Positions 39,616 through 48,100 of a DNA stretch of 64,000 nucleotides are shown here, piece by piece. Origin of the DNA: Pseudaeromonas aegiceratis (GTDB taxonomy: Bacteria; Pseudomonadota; Gammaproteobacteria; Enterobacterales; Aeromonadaceae); NCBI RefSeq assembly GCF_046254905.1, contig NZ_CP158016.1, positions 248,001 to 312,000 on the forward strand. Reading direction: 5' to 3'. Both the position numbers and the translations under genes were made by a program. Each line of letters opens with the position of its first letter. The stretch's first letter is position 1. The notes under the pieces are model-generated. The model saw only the letters and a program-made list of their open reading frames with translations. It ran no database searches and was not told the DNA's origin.

Positions 39616-40029
39616 ATGCGCTATCCCGTAATGATTCATCGTGATGGCAACACCTGGATGGCTAGTTTTCCAGATATACCGGAAGCCTTGACTGGTGGGG
39701 ATACCAGAGACGAGGCGCTGACAGAAGCGCAGGACGCACTTATAACGGCCTTCGAGTTTTACTTCGAGGACAACCGCCCGGTGCCGCTTCCGTCAGTGCC
39801 GGCATCTGACCAGGAGGTTGTGGCCGTGCCTCCCAGCTTATGGGCTAAAGTGCTGTTGCTCAACGCCATGTGCGAAGAGCACGTCACCCAAGCTGAACTG
39901 GGTCGTCGGCTAGGGGTGCCACGTCAAAACGTGCAGCGTCTCATCAACTTGCATCACACCACAAAGATCGACCTGCTGGCTGAGGCGTTGTCAGCAATTG
40001 GTCGTCGGCTCGAACTGAATAGCCGATAA
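39616..40029 (+). CDS. hicB: HicB-family antitoxin, no HicA seen
   Basis: A 137-residue protein. The N-terminal HicB fold is MRYPVMIHRDGNTWMASFPD then IPEALTGGDTRDEALTEAQDAL. The C-terminal half has an HTH (HVTQAELGRRLGVPRQNVQR, LINLHHTTKIDLLAEAL). A HicA double-stranded-RNA-binding toxin would be about 60 residues and directly adjacent; neither side has one. Upstream, GTAATC...GATTAC (39490-39507) and related GTAATC/GTTTAC elements look like an operator and promoter region. Confidence 0.85.
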   Translation: MRYPVMIHRDGNTWMASFPDIPEALTGGDTRDEALTEAQDALITAFEFYFEDNRPVPLPSVPASDQEVVAVPPSLWAKVLLLNAMCEEHVTQAELGRRLGVPRQNVQRLINLHHTTKIDLLAEALSAIGRRLELNSR

Positions 40030-40229
40030 AACCCAAGCCTCCCGTCTAACGAGAGGCTTCAGACGGATGACAAATCCCTATACGTCGATCCAGGGGTGAA
40101 GATGTCAATTTCACTCCGCAATCCTCGCATCGCGCCAAATGGATTTGACCTGAATCAGCAGGGTACAGTCCGCTCCGGCTACGCAGGTTGTGTTCAGAAA
40201 CATTGGCTAAGGTGATAACAGAGGCCCAC

Positions 40230-40284
40230 CACATTAAAGAGCTCTTTAATGTGTGGTCTCCCAATTAAAGATCTCTTTAATTGG
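40230..40284. promoter_or_regulatory. Two ATTAAAGA palindromes in tandem
   Basis: A perfect 24-bp palindrome with half-site CACATTAAAGAG lies at 40230-40253. A second one at 40261-40284 has 11-bp arms (CCAATTAAAGA and TCTTTAATTGG) around two bases. Centres are 31 bp apart, three helical turns, which suggests cooperative binding of a dimeric regulator. No gene start follows nearby. Confidence 0.75.
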
Positions 40285-40451
40285 CTTTCCTCGGTATCTA
40301 CACTGTCCCTCCTGCCGTGAGCTTTTTACCGCGACAGATCCATGCCGTAGCGGTCCGATGTGCCATGGGGTTTTACCTCAAATGGCGCCTTGCTATAGTG
40401 TTGGAGCAGCACGAGACTGATCAAAAAGTTGTCACTAAAAACATAAGTTTT

Positions 40452-40500
40452 CGTGACCGTGACCATGCCGTGACCAAAGATTAGTGCCGTTTGCGTGACC
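40452..40500 (+). repeat. CGTGACC repeat cluster at the right island end
   Basis: CGTGAC at 40452, CGTGACC at 40458, CCGTGACC at 40468 and CGTGACC at 40494. It corresponds to the cluster at 8315-8349 with nearly the same internal spacing (two head-to-tail units, three bases, a third unit). Confidence 0.7.
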
Positions 40501-40582
40501 GGGTGTCTTTTGGTTTATGATATTAAAATCAATCGATTACAGGTATTGTTAGCGGATGTCATTCAAGAAAATCAGGCTGGCA

Positions 40583-40675
40583 CGGCCTGTCACGCCGGGG
40601 GTCGCGGGTTCGAGTCCCGTCCACTCCGCCACTGAACAGAGCCCTTAAGCTATAGCAGCTTAAGGGCTTTTTGTT
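40583..40675 (+). repeat. attR: right direct repeat of the genomic island
   Basis: A copy of 8180-8272 with 71 bases of perfect identity followed by two mismatches. It holds only the 3' part of tRNA-Asp (from the anticodon stem on) and the terminator, with unrelated sequence replacing the tRNA 5' half. The chromosome resumes after it. Confidence 0.93.
40640..40672 (+). terminator. rrn-type terminator (right copy)
   Basis: The same 12-bp stem AGCCCTTAAGCT/AGCTTAAGGGCT, with loop ATAGC instead of ATTAC, and a T-run. It should stop transcripts leaving the island. Confidence 0.88.
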
Positions 40676-40731
40676 TTTCCGCCTTCCAACTCTGGCCTCC
40701 AGCCCCCCGCCTCTTCGTGCCTGCGACCAAG

Positions 40732-41253
40732 TCATGCCTCTGTGTCAGGGCGTTTGCCCATGCGATTGTGCAGCAGGGCCAGCCCCTGACGGGAGGAGTC
40801 GAAGGCGAAGGCGGCCGGATCCAGCGCGGCCAGCGGCAGCCAGAAGGCCTCCGCCACATCGTCCTGGCCCAGGATGGCTGGCTTGGCCGCCAGCGGCAGA
40901 TGGAAGTAGCTGTCACAGGTGTAATAGCGGATGCAGTCATAGGGGTAGCGGTTGCTGGCTGAGCCCAGCCAGTGACAGGGCCATCCTGCGATCTCCAGCC
41001 CCAACTCCTCGCGCAGCTCACGGCGCAGGGCCTGTTCCAGGCTCTCTGACGGATCGACAAAGCCGCCGGGGAAGTCCAATTGCCCCTTGCCCGGTTCCCG
41101 GGCACGGCGGGTCACCAGTATCTCGTCACCGCACTGCAGTATGGCGGCCACCGCCGCCGCCACGTTGTGGAAGTAGTGAAAGCCGCAATCGCAGCGAACC
41201 TCATGATTTTCTCGGGACTGCAGGCCGGGACGGCCACATTGTGGGCAGTACAT
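40732..41253 (-). CDS. NUDIX hydrolase with N-terminal zinc ribbon
   Basis: From ATG 41253, preceded by GCGAGGT, the protein has 173 residues. The N-terminus has a zinc ribbon (YCPQCGRPG ... VRCDCGFHYFHN) and the Nudix box is GGFVDPSESLEQALRRELRE followed by ELG, matching GX5EX7REUXEEXGU. This arrangement is like NudC-type or ADP-ribose/NADH pyrophosphatases but shorter. It hydrolyses a nucleoside diphosphate derivative in the cytoplasm; substrate unknown. It is the first chromosomal gene right of the island. Confidence 0.9.
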   Translation of the reverse strand: MYCPQCGRPGLQSRENHEVRCDCGFHYFHNVAAAVAAILQCGDEILVTRRAREPGKGQLDFPGGFVDPSESLEQALRRELREELGLEIAGWPCHWLGSASNRYPYDCIRYYTCDSYFHLPLAAKPAILGQDDVAEAFWLPLAALDPAAFAFDSSRQGLALLHNRMGKRPDTEA

Positions 41254-41349
41254 GGGGGACCTCGCGGGTGGACAACCAACAAGCCGGCCGACGGCGCGCC
41301 GGCCGGGTCCTAGCATAGGGCAAGCCGGTGGAGGTGACCAGCCGGTTGT

Positions 41350-42953
41350 CTAGCCCGGCAGGCGGAACACGTGACGCAGGGCTCTGCCCGCGGCGGTCAT
41401 CACCGCCGGCCAGTCGCCGTGGCTCGGTTGACGCCACAGGCGGATCTGCTCATACCAGGGGCTGTCCTCCCGGGCCAGCAGCCAGCGCCAATCCGGGTTC
41501 TGGGGCAGCACCAGCCACAGGGGGCAACCCAGGGCACCGGCCAGATGAGCCACGCAGGTGTCGACGCTGATCACCAGATCCAGTTGGCTGCACAGGGCGG
41601 CGCTGTCGGCAAAGTCCCCCAGTGCCGGTCGGCGTAGGGCCGGGGTCTGGGCCAGCAGGGCCGCATCCTCCTCCAGCATCTCCTTTTGCAGCACCACATA
41701 TTCCAGGCCCTCGGGCAGCAGGCGCAGCAGCTCGGCCAGGGGCAGGCTGCGCTCATGGTCGTTGCGGTGCTTGGGGTTGCCGCTCCAGGCCAGACCGATG
41801 CGTGGTCGCTGGCGGGGGCCCAACCAGGCTTGCCAATACGCCTGGCGGTTCGGGTCGGCGCTCAGGTAGGGTTCGGCATGCAGATCCGATTCCTGCAGCA
41901 GTCCCAGTCGGTGGGGCAGGCTGAGCAGGGGGACCGCCAGATCCAGTGGGGTGGTCGGCAGTTGGTCCAGCACCTCGACCCGGGGATCCAACCCCTGTAA
42001 CAGCGGGCGCAGGGCCGGCTGCGCCAACAGCCTGACCTGGGCGCCAGATCCGCCAGCCGGGGGACGAAGCGGGCAAACTGCAGCGTATCCCCCAGCCCCT
42101 GTTCGAAATAGACCAGTACCCGCCGACCGGCCAGCGGCACGTGTCCGTCCCACTCCTCGTGCTTCGCCGCCAGGCGGTGCAGTCCCAGCTCGGGGTTCTT
42201 CCAGCGGGCCTCATACTGGGGCCAGCCGGCGGCGAAGTCCCCCTGCAACAGCCAGGTCACAGCCAGGGCGAAGGCGGCCTTGGCATGATCCGGCGCCAGG
42301 GCCAGCACGTACTGGTAGGCGGCGATGGCCTCCTCATAGCGCAGGCTCTCAGAGAGTACGAAACCCTCAGTGAACCAAGCATCCACATAGTCTCGTTGCA
42401 GCTGTATGGCCGTATTGCAGTCGCTCAGGGCCTCTTGCAACCGGTGCTGGCGTACTCGCAATCCGGAACGGTTTACATAGCTGAAGGGGTAGCTGGGATC
42501 CAGGGATATGGCCTGTTCGAAGCGAGCCAGGGCGGCCTCAAAGCGCTGCTGCTGGCGCAACACCAGCCCCAGGTTGTTGAGTACGGGGACCAGATCCGGC
42601 TTGAGATCCAGGGCCATCTCATACAGGCGTTGGGCCTCCTCAGGATTGCCCAGTGCTTGCAGACAGAGTCCTAGGTTGTAGTAGGGGATGGGATTGAGGG
42701 GCTGCAGGCTGATGGCGGTGCTGTAGCTGCGGAGGGCGGTGTCATGATCCTGTTGCGCGAGCGCCAGCTGGCCACGCAGTTGCAGGGCGTCAAAGTGGTG
42801 CGGCACCTGCTGCAGGAAGCGATCCAACGGGACTATGGCCGCCGCGGTGCGTCCGGCGGCATGGTGGCACACCGCTTCCTTGAGCAGCGCCAGGCCGGCC
42901 AGGGGCAGAGCGTTGGGCACCGATCGGGTGGCGATGAAGGGGGCTGGGCTCAT
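41350..42953 (-). pseudogene. TPR-glycosyltransferase beside flagellin, frameshifted
   Basis: The N-terminal part from ATG 42953 (ribosome site GAAGGAAC) contains about seven TPR units (YYNLGLCLQALGNPEEAQRL, NNLGLVLRQQQRFEAALARF and so on) and reaches VYFEQGLGDTLQFARFVPRL. A one-base deletion at about 42046 then shifts the frame; the other frame continues GAQVRLLAQPALRPLLQGLD, IGLAWSGNPKHRNDHERSLP and ISVDTCVAHLAGALGCPLWL, a GT9/GT41-like glycosyltransferase fold. Joined, it would be about 534 residues. Such proteins next to flagellin genes are candidates for flagellin glycosylation. The shift may be a sequencing error or phase variation; no long homopolymer is at the site. Confidence 0.8.
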
Positions 42954-43158
42954 CCGGATAGTTCCTTCTGCAGGCAGGTGCGATACGCGGGCGTTTGCCA
43001 AGCAGAGCGACCGCCGGACGGTAAAACTGAAGCCGGCAGGGGCGGTGCAGAGACAAAGAAAATTTTATCGGTTGGATTTTATTTTCCGGCCAAGGGGGTC
43101 GCTCTTTGTCAATGCCAAGGCTGCCGACGCGGCTGCCACCACTTAAGGAGCTATACCC

Positions 43159-44001
43159 ATGTCTTTGTCCGTACAAACCAGCTTCGCCTCCATGGTGACC
43201 CAGAACTCCCTGTCCTCCGCCAACGATCGGTTGACCACCGCCATGGAGCGTCTGTCCACCGGTTACGCCGTTAACTCTGCCGCTGACAACGCTGCCGGCC
43301 TGGCCATCGCCACCCGCATGCAATCCCAGAGCGACGGTATCGCTGTAGCCCAAAGCAACGTGGAAGACGCCTCCTCCATGCTGTCCACCGCCGACGGTGC
43401 CCTGGAGTCCATGGTGGATATCGTGGGTCGAATGAAGGACCTGGCCACCCAGGCAGCGAACGACACCTACGACACCGATGACCGTACCGCCATGAAGACG
43501 GAATACGACGAACTGGCCAGCCAGCTGACCAGCGTGATGGACAATACGGATTTTGGTGGCACCGATCTGCTGTCCTCCTCTGGCCTGCTGGGTTCCGGTG
43601 CCGTGCAATTCCAGGTTGGCGCCTCCTCCGCCGAGACCCTGTCCGTGGATCTGTCTACCTCTCTGGGTACCATCACCACGGATATCACGACTTCCGCTGC
43701 CGATACCCTGGATACTGCCGCCAATGCCACCACGGCCATCACCAATCTGGAGACCATGCTGACCGACATCACCAGCGTGCGCTCCCAGGTCGGTGCCTCC
43801 ATCAACCGTCTGGACTACATCTCTGACAACCTGACCAACATGCAGGAAAACACCGATTCCGCCATCGGCAACATCATGGATGCCGACTACGCCGCGGAAA
43901 CCTCAGAGATGAGTAAGCAACAGCTGCTGGAACAGGCCGGCATTTCCGTCCTGAGCGCCGTGAGCGATGCTCAGTCCCTGATCCAGAACCTGCTGCAATA
44001 A
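43159..44001 (+). CDS. lafA: Lateral flagellin
   Basis: A 280-residue flagellin with conserved D0/D1 ends: SVQTSFASMVTQNSLSSAND and LTTAMERLSTGYAVNSAADN at the N-terminus, and ISDNLTNMQENTDSAIGNIM and LLEQAGISVLSAVSDAQSLI at the C-terminus. The variable middle is short, as in lateral flagellins. AAGGAGC precedes the start. The gene is first in the laf row and has its own terminator, so it can be expressed at high level, presumably from a LafS (sigma-28) promoter in 42954-43158 that I could not place with confidence. Confidence 0.93.
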   Translation: MSLSVQTSFASMVTQNSLSSANDRLTTAMERLSTGYAVNSAADNAAGLAIATRMQSQSDGIAVAQSNVEDASSMLSTADGALESMVDIVGRMKDLATQAANDTYDTDDRTAMKTEYDELASQLTSVMDNTDFGGTDLLSSSGLLGSGAVQFQVGASSAETLSVDLSTSLGTITTDITTSAADTLDTAANATTAITNLETMLTDITSVRSQVGASINRLDYISDNLTNMQENTDSAIGNIMDADYAAETSEMSKQQLLEQAGISVLSAVSDAQSLIQNLLQ

Positions 44002-44009
44002 GGTGGGAA

Positions 44010-44042
44010 GCCCGCGCTGGTGGTCGGCGCGGGCGTGTTTTC
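44010..44042 (+). terminator. Terminator after lafA
   Basis: GCCCGCGC and GCGCGGGC (8-bp stem) followed by GTGTTTT. It separates lafA from lafB. Confidence 0.8.
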
Positions 44043-44065
44043 ATTTTTGAACCTGGAGTCTTTTC

Positions 44066-45373
44066 ATGTCCTATAGCGATTACGATGCCGCGTCGCTTGC
44101 CAGCGCCATGGTGGAGGCCGAGCGAGCCGGTACCGACAGCATGCTGTCAGCCAAATACGACAAGTACTCGGCCCAGGTCAGCGGCCTGACTAGTCTGGAC
44201 AGCCTGTTGGCGGATTTTCAGGACAGCCTGGAAACCCTGCAAGATGACAACGCCCTGGCTGCCCAGACTACTTCGGTCAGCGATGACGACTATTTCAGCG
44301 TCAGCTCCGACGGCACGGCGGCCACCGGCCAGTACAGCATCACAGTGGTGCAGCTGGCCCAGACCTATCAGTCGGCCATGACCTTTGACTCATCAGACAC
44401 TCTGATGCCCACCGATGGCACCTTATCCATCACCATCGGCAGCGACACCCTCACCCTGGATTTCTCCACCCTGGACAGCGATGCCACCCTGTCGGATCTG
44501 GTCAAGGCCATCAACAACGCCAGCGACAACCCCGGGGTCACCGCCAGCCTGGTGCGTAGCGGCGACAGCGTCATGCTGATGATCACCAGCGACGACTCCG
44601 GTGAGGAAGCCGGGGTGGACAGCATCAGCTTCACCGCCGGCAGCAGCTCGGCCACCAGCACCTTCCAGAGCGCCTACGACAGCCTGACGGTGCTCAACGA
44701 AGCACAGGACGCCATCATAGAGCTGGGCAGCACCAACAAGGTCACCATCACCTCCGACAGCAACACCCTGGAGGACGTGATCGACGGCCTGACCATCACC
44801 CTGAAGAAGGCCCAGGACGACGGTGACTCGCCGGTGAGCCTGGTGGTGGAGGCGGACGACAGTACGGTGCAGGACAACCTGCAGTCGGTGGTGGATAGCT
44901 TTAACGACCTGATTGAATCCTTAAAGGAACTTTACGACGACGACGGCGATCTGGAGGGCGACTCCACGGTGCGCAACCTGATCAGCGGCCTCAAGAGCAC
45001 GCTGCGCAGCGCCCTGCCGGATGGCATGTCGCTGGCGGACTTAGGCCTGGAATTTTCCAGCGACGGCACCCTGTCCATCGACGAGGACGCCCTGTCTGAT
45101 GCCTTGTCCGACAACCCGGACATCCTGACCCAGGTGTTCAGCGATACGGGCGGCATCTTCGATGCCCTGGACGACTATCTGGATCCCTTCACCAAGACCA
45201 ACGGCATCCTGGCCACCAGTCTGCAGAGCGCCCAGGACAATCTGGAGAGCGTCGAGGAGCGGCAGGAGAAGTGGGATACCAAGATGGAGAAGCTTTACAA
45301 CCGCTACCTGGCCCAGTTCAACCAGATGATCGCCACCATGGCGATCCTCGAAAGCAACGCCAGCCTGCTGTAA
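44066..45373 (+). CDS. lafB: Lateral flagellar filament cap (FliD/HAP2)
   Basis: A 435-residue FliD-type protein. The N-terminus (SYSDYDAASLASAMVEAERA) and C-terminus (MEKLYNRYLAQFNQMIATMA) form the coiled D0/D1 region, with a TGQYSITVVQLAQTYQSAMT central motif of FliD_N and a large Asp/Ser-rich domain between. The cap folds flagellin at the filament tip. The gene order lafA-lafB-lafC agrees with Aeromonas. ACCTGGAGTC is the ribosome site. Confidence 0.92.
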   Translation: MSYSDYDAASLASAMVEAERAGTDSMLSAKYDKYSAQVSGLTSLDSLLADFQDSLETLQDDNALAAQTTSVSDDDYFSVSSDGTAATGQYSITVVQLAQTYQSAMTFDSSDTLMPTDGTLSITIGSDTLTLDFSTLDSDATLSDLVKAINNASDNPGVTASLVRSGDSVMLMITSDDSGEEAGVDSISFTAGSSSATSTFQSAYDSLTVLNEAQDAIIELGSTNKVTITSDSNTLEDVIDGLTITLKKAQDDGDSPVSLVVEADDSTVQDNLQSVVDSFNDLIESLKELYDDDGDLEGDSTVRNLISGLKSTLRSALPDGMSLADLGLEFSSDGTLSIDEDALSDALSDNPDILTQVFSDTGGIFDALDDYLDPFTKTNGILATSLQSAQDNLESVEERQEKWDTKMEKLYNRYLAQFNQMIATMAILESNASLL

Positions 45374-45395
45374 GCGGGCCTGGCAGGAGAGACGC

Positions 45396-45782
45396 ATGTA
45401 CGAAACCGGTTTTGATGCCTACCGCCAATCCGAAATCCAGGTGCGGGCCGCCACCGCCTCGCCGGCCGTCCTGGTGCTGATGCTGCTGGACGGCCTGCTG
45501 GATGAGCTGGCCAGGGCGGAGGGTCACCTGCTGGCCCGCAACTACGAGCGAAAGGGCAATAGCATCAAGAAGAGCATGCGGATCCTGGGGGCCTTGGATG
45601 CTTCCCTGGATCGCTCCCAGGGGGTGGAGTTGGCGGAGAATCTGCACCAGCTGTATGCCTATTGTGGCCGCCGGCTGTTCAAGGCCAGCGTACGCAACGA
45701 GGCGGCGGGTTTTGGTGAGGTGGCTGACTTGATGCGCAACATCCGGGAAGGCTGGGAGCAGGTGGCGGCCCGCGCCGCCTGA
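45396..45782 (+). CDS. lafC: Lateral flagellin chaperone (FliS)
   Basis: A 128-residue FliS-like protein: MYETGFDAYRQSEIQVRAAT and LVLMLLDGLLDELARAEGHL are the typical start with the AYRQ motif. It binds the flagellin C-terminus in the cytoplasm before export. AGGAGAG precedes ATG 45396. After it, 45783-45947 has an A+T-rich patch (near 45840-45875) that may hold a promoter. Confidence 0.9.
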   Translation: MYETGFDAYRQSEIQVRAATASPAVLVLMLLDGLLDELARAEGHLLARNYERKGNSIKKSMRILGALDASLDRSQGVELAENLHQLYAYCGRRLFKASVRNEAAGFGEVADLMRNIREGWEQVAARAA

Positions 45783-45947
45783 GATTTCCGCCTGTCGCCC
45801 GGAAAGCGCAATTCCTCCCGGGGAAGGGTTCAAACGTAATTTATTGAAAAATAGATAAAATTTATTTGGCGTAATTTTTGCTGTCTCTCAGGTCATCGCC
45901 TGGCACCCAGGCAGCCGGTAGCAGTATCCGATGGAGCGCCGAATCAC

Positions 45948-46283
45948 ATGCAAACAGACCAAGCTCGCCGGCAGGCGATGCTGAACCAGTGGCAGCAGTG
46001 GCTGCGAGCCTGGATCTCCCAGTTGACCCGGCTGATCAGTCAGCAGGACTGGCAGGCCATCGGGCCATTGGCCCGGGAGATCGCCAGCCAGCTGCCGGCC
46101 CTGGCCCAGCACCCCGAGGTGAAGCGGCACTTTGCCAAGGAGCTGACCATGCTGCGGGATCTGCATCAGCTGGCCTGGCAGGGCCTGGATCAGAAGAGCC
46201 AGGAGCTGGGCCGGGCCATGGCACACCTCAGAGACAACCGGGAAGGCCTCCGCGCCTATCAGGAGAGCCAATGGTGGTCGTAA
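45948..46283 (+). CDS. lafX: FliT-like lateral flagellar chaperone
   Basis: A 111-residue helical, Gln-rich protein (MLNQWQQWLRAWISQLTRLI) at the place held by lafX in Aeromonas and fliT in Vibrio. Small size and helicity fit a FliT-type export chaperone for the cap protein. Sequence similarity is weak, so the name rests mainly on order. The lafE start lies 13 bp before its end. Confidence 0.7.
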   Translation: MQTDQARRQAMLNQWQQWLRAWISQLTRLISQQDWQAIGPLAREIASQLPALAQHPEVKRHFAKELTMLRDLHQLAWQGLDQKSQELGRAMAHLRDNREGLRAYQESQWWS

Positions 46284-47611
46284 CCGAGTCCCTCTCGTCC
46301 GCCACTGCCTCCGCCACCTCGCCCCTGTTGCGCCCCGCCGGCCAAACCGGCGAGGAGCCGGGGGCGCAGGCCTTTGTGTTGCCCTCGTCCGCTGAGGACG
46401 CCTGCGGCGATGGCGAGGACACGTCGGCAACGCCGTCTGCACTGGCCCAGACAGATGAAGACGCGGCGGCGCCCTGCGAGGGGGGCGGCGAGGATCCCTG
46501 GTGGTCTGTGACCCTGGCCGATGGGGCCCTGGCGGTCCTGCCGGCGCCAGAGCCCCTGACGTCCCCAGACCCGTCCCTGCCGGCAACCGACGACCAGCCG
46601 GATGCTGCCTTGCCGGTGGAGCAGACCGCCCCGCGCGAGTTGCCCCAGAGCGAGCCGGCCTTGAGCGAGCCCGCCCAGAGTGAGGCCACCTTGAGCGAGG
46701 CCGACAGCCTGCTGGCCACCGTGGCCGGCATCGGCCCGACGCCCCATCCGGTCGCCGCATCACCGGCGCCCTCGGCGGTCGATGATGCGGTGCCGCCGAC
46801 GGCGGACGCCGCGGGACTGGCCGAGGTCGATGCCGCCGCCATGCTGGCCTGGAGTCTGCCGGCCTGGGTCAGCCTGGGCAGTGCCGCCGTCAACCAGACC
46901 AGCGCGACGGCCGTGAGCGCCGACAGCGTGAGCGGTGAGGCGGCCTTGGGTGTGGCGAGCCTGGCCGGGGTGGCCCGGGATCTCTCCCTGTTCAACCCCC
47001 TGAGTGCGACGGCCCTGGGCAGCCAGTGGCTGCAGGAGGAGGCGAAACCCCTCGCCACCGCAGTCACCTCGGCCGCGACCGCCCTGACTGCGGTGGATCT
47101 GGCCGGGCTGCTGCCGACGGCCGCGCCTCAGCGCTCGCTCTTGGTCAACGCCAACGCGGTGGTGAGTGAGCAGAGCCTGGGGGCGCTGAGCCTGCAGGGC
47201 GAGCCGGACGAGTGGGCTGGCCAGCTGGTCTCCAGCCTGGGGGACCGGGTGCGACTGCAGGCAGATAACCGTCAGAGCCTTGCCTACATACGGCTGGACC
47301 CGCCCGAGCTGGGTCGGCTGGAAATCGCCCTGCGCCAGGAGGGGGATCGCCTCTCCATCCAGATCAACACCAGCAATCAGAGCCTCAGGGAGGCCCTGCA
47401 GGAGACCCGGGAGCAGCTGCGCCAGGTGCTGATCCCGGACTTTGGCGCCGGGGTGGCGGTGGACATTCATTTTGGTCAGGAGGGGCAGTCCGCCCAGGCC
47501 TGGCTGCTGGACGAAGGGGTGACGGCCAACGCCGACGCTGCGTCCGAGACATCAGCGGCCGCGCCCCGTGCGACGGCCACCGGGCGGGGCCTGTTGGATG
47601 CCCGGGTATAA
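46271..47611 (+). CDS. lafE: Lateral flagellar hook-length control protein (FliK-like)
   Basis: From ATG 46271, preceded by AGGAG, the protein has 446 residues. The first 300 residues are Ala/Pro/Glu-rich and low in complexity, as in FliK rulers. The C-terminal domain contains RLQADNRQSLAYIRLDPPEL and RLEIALRQEGDRLSIQINTS, the Flg_hook core that switches FlhB specificity. The open frame extends upstream to 45878 but that extension is out-of-frame lafX sequence and is rejected. Partner in this window: FlhB at 57676. Confidence 0.88.
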   Translation: MVVVTESLSSATASATSPLLRPAGQTGEEPGAQAFVLPSSAEDACGDGEDTSATPSALAQTDEDAAAPCEGGGEDPWWSVTLADGALAVLPAPEPLTSPDPSLPATDDQPDAALPVEQTAPRELPQSEPALSEPAQSEATLSEADSLLATVAGIGPTPHPVAASPAPSAVDDAVPPTADAAGLAEVDAAAMLAWSLPAWVSLGSAAVNQTSATAVSADSVSGEAALGVASLAGVARDLSLFNPLSATALGSQWLQEEAKPLATAVTSAATALTAVDLAGLLPTAAPQRSLLVNANAVVSEQSLGALSLQGEPDEWAGQLVSSLGDRVRLQADNRQSLAYIRLDPPELGRLEIALRQEGDRLSIQINTSNQSLREALQETREQLRQVLIPDFGAGVAVDIHFGQEGQSAQAWLLDEGVTANADAASETSAAAPRATATGRGLLDARV

Positions 47612-47626
47612 CGAGGAAAATTGCGC

Positions 47627-48094
47627 ATGACTCTCAACAAGCGTCTGTTTGGCCGACTGCTGGCCGGCATCCTACTGGTGGGCCTGAGCGTGGCCGGCAC
47701 CCTGGCCTTCGTCAGCCAGTCGTCCCTGTACAGCGAATGGTTTGACAAGAAGCCGGTGGTACCGGCCCTGAGCACCCGGCCGCTGTTCAAACCGATGGAG
47801 AAGTTCGTCATCACCCTGGAGGGCGACGACGGTCTGCACTATCTGCTGCTGGAGCTCTCCCTGGTGACCCATGACCCGGCTCAGAGCGCCGTGTACGACG
47901 CCCTGATGCCGGTGCTGCGCAATGCCGTCATTCAGCAATTCAGCAAGCGCAAGCAGGAGGAGGTCAACGCGGATCTGCATCAACTGGACGCCCTGCAGAG
48001 CCAGCTGGCCAACACACTGAGAGCCACCATCCAGAACTACGGCGAACAGGCGGCGCTGGATGAGGTGCTGATCACCAAGGTCGTGGTGCAGTAG
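47627..48094 (+). CDS. lafF: Lateral flagellar FliL-like protein
   Basis: 155 residues from ATG 47627 (GAGGAA ribosome site). One transmembrane helix (about 9-28) is followed by a periplasmic FliL domain (RPLFKPMEKFVITLEGDDGL, VYDALMPVLRNAVIQQFSKR). FliL supports the stator. A TTG two codons upstream is less likely. Confidence 0.85.
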   Translation: MTLNKRLFGRLLAGILLVGLSVAGTLAFVSQSSLYSEWFDKKPVVPALSTRPLFKPMEKFVITLEGDDGLHYLLLELSLVTHDPAQSAVYDALMPVLRNAVIQQFSKRKQEEVNADLHQLDALQSQLANTLRATIQNYGEQAALDEVLITKVVVQ

Positions 48095-48100
48095 GCCCGG

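Larger units (their letters stand above)
40030..40582. other. Right-end non-coding region of the island
   Basis: No credible gene is found between hicB and attR. The stretch carries the paired ATTAAAGA palindromes and the CGTGACC cluster listed separately. Confidence 0.55.

Noticed and set aside
45878..46270. N-terminal extension of lafE by 131 codons
   Set aside because: It overlaps lafX out of frame, has no ribosome site, and ATG 46271 has AGGAG at ideal distance.
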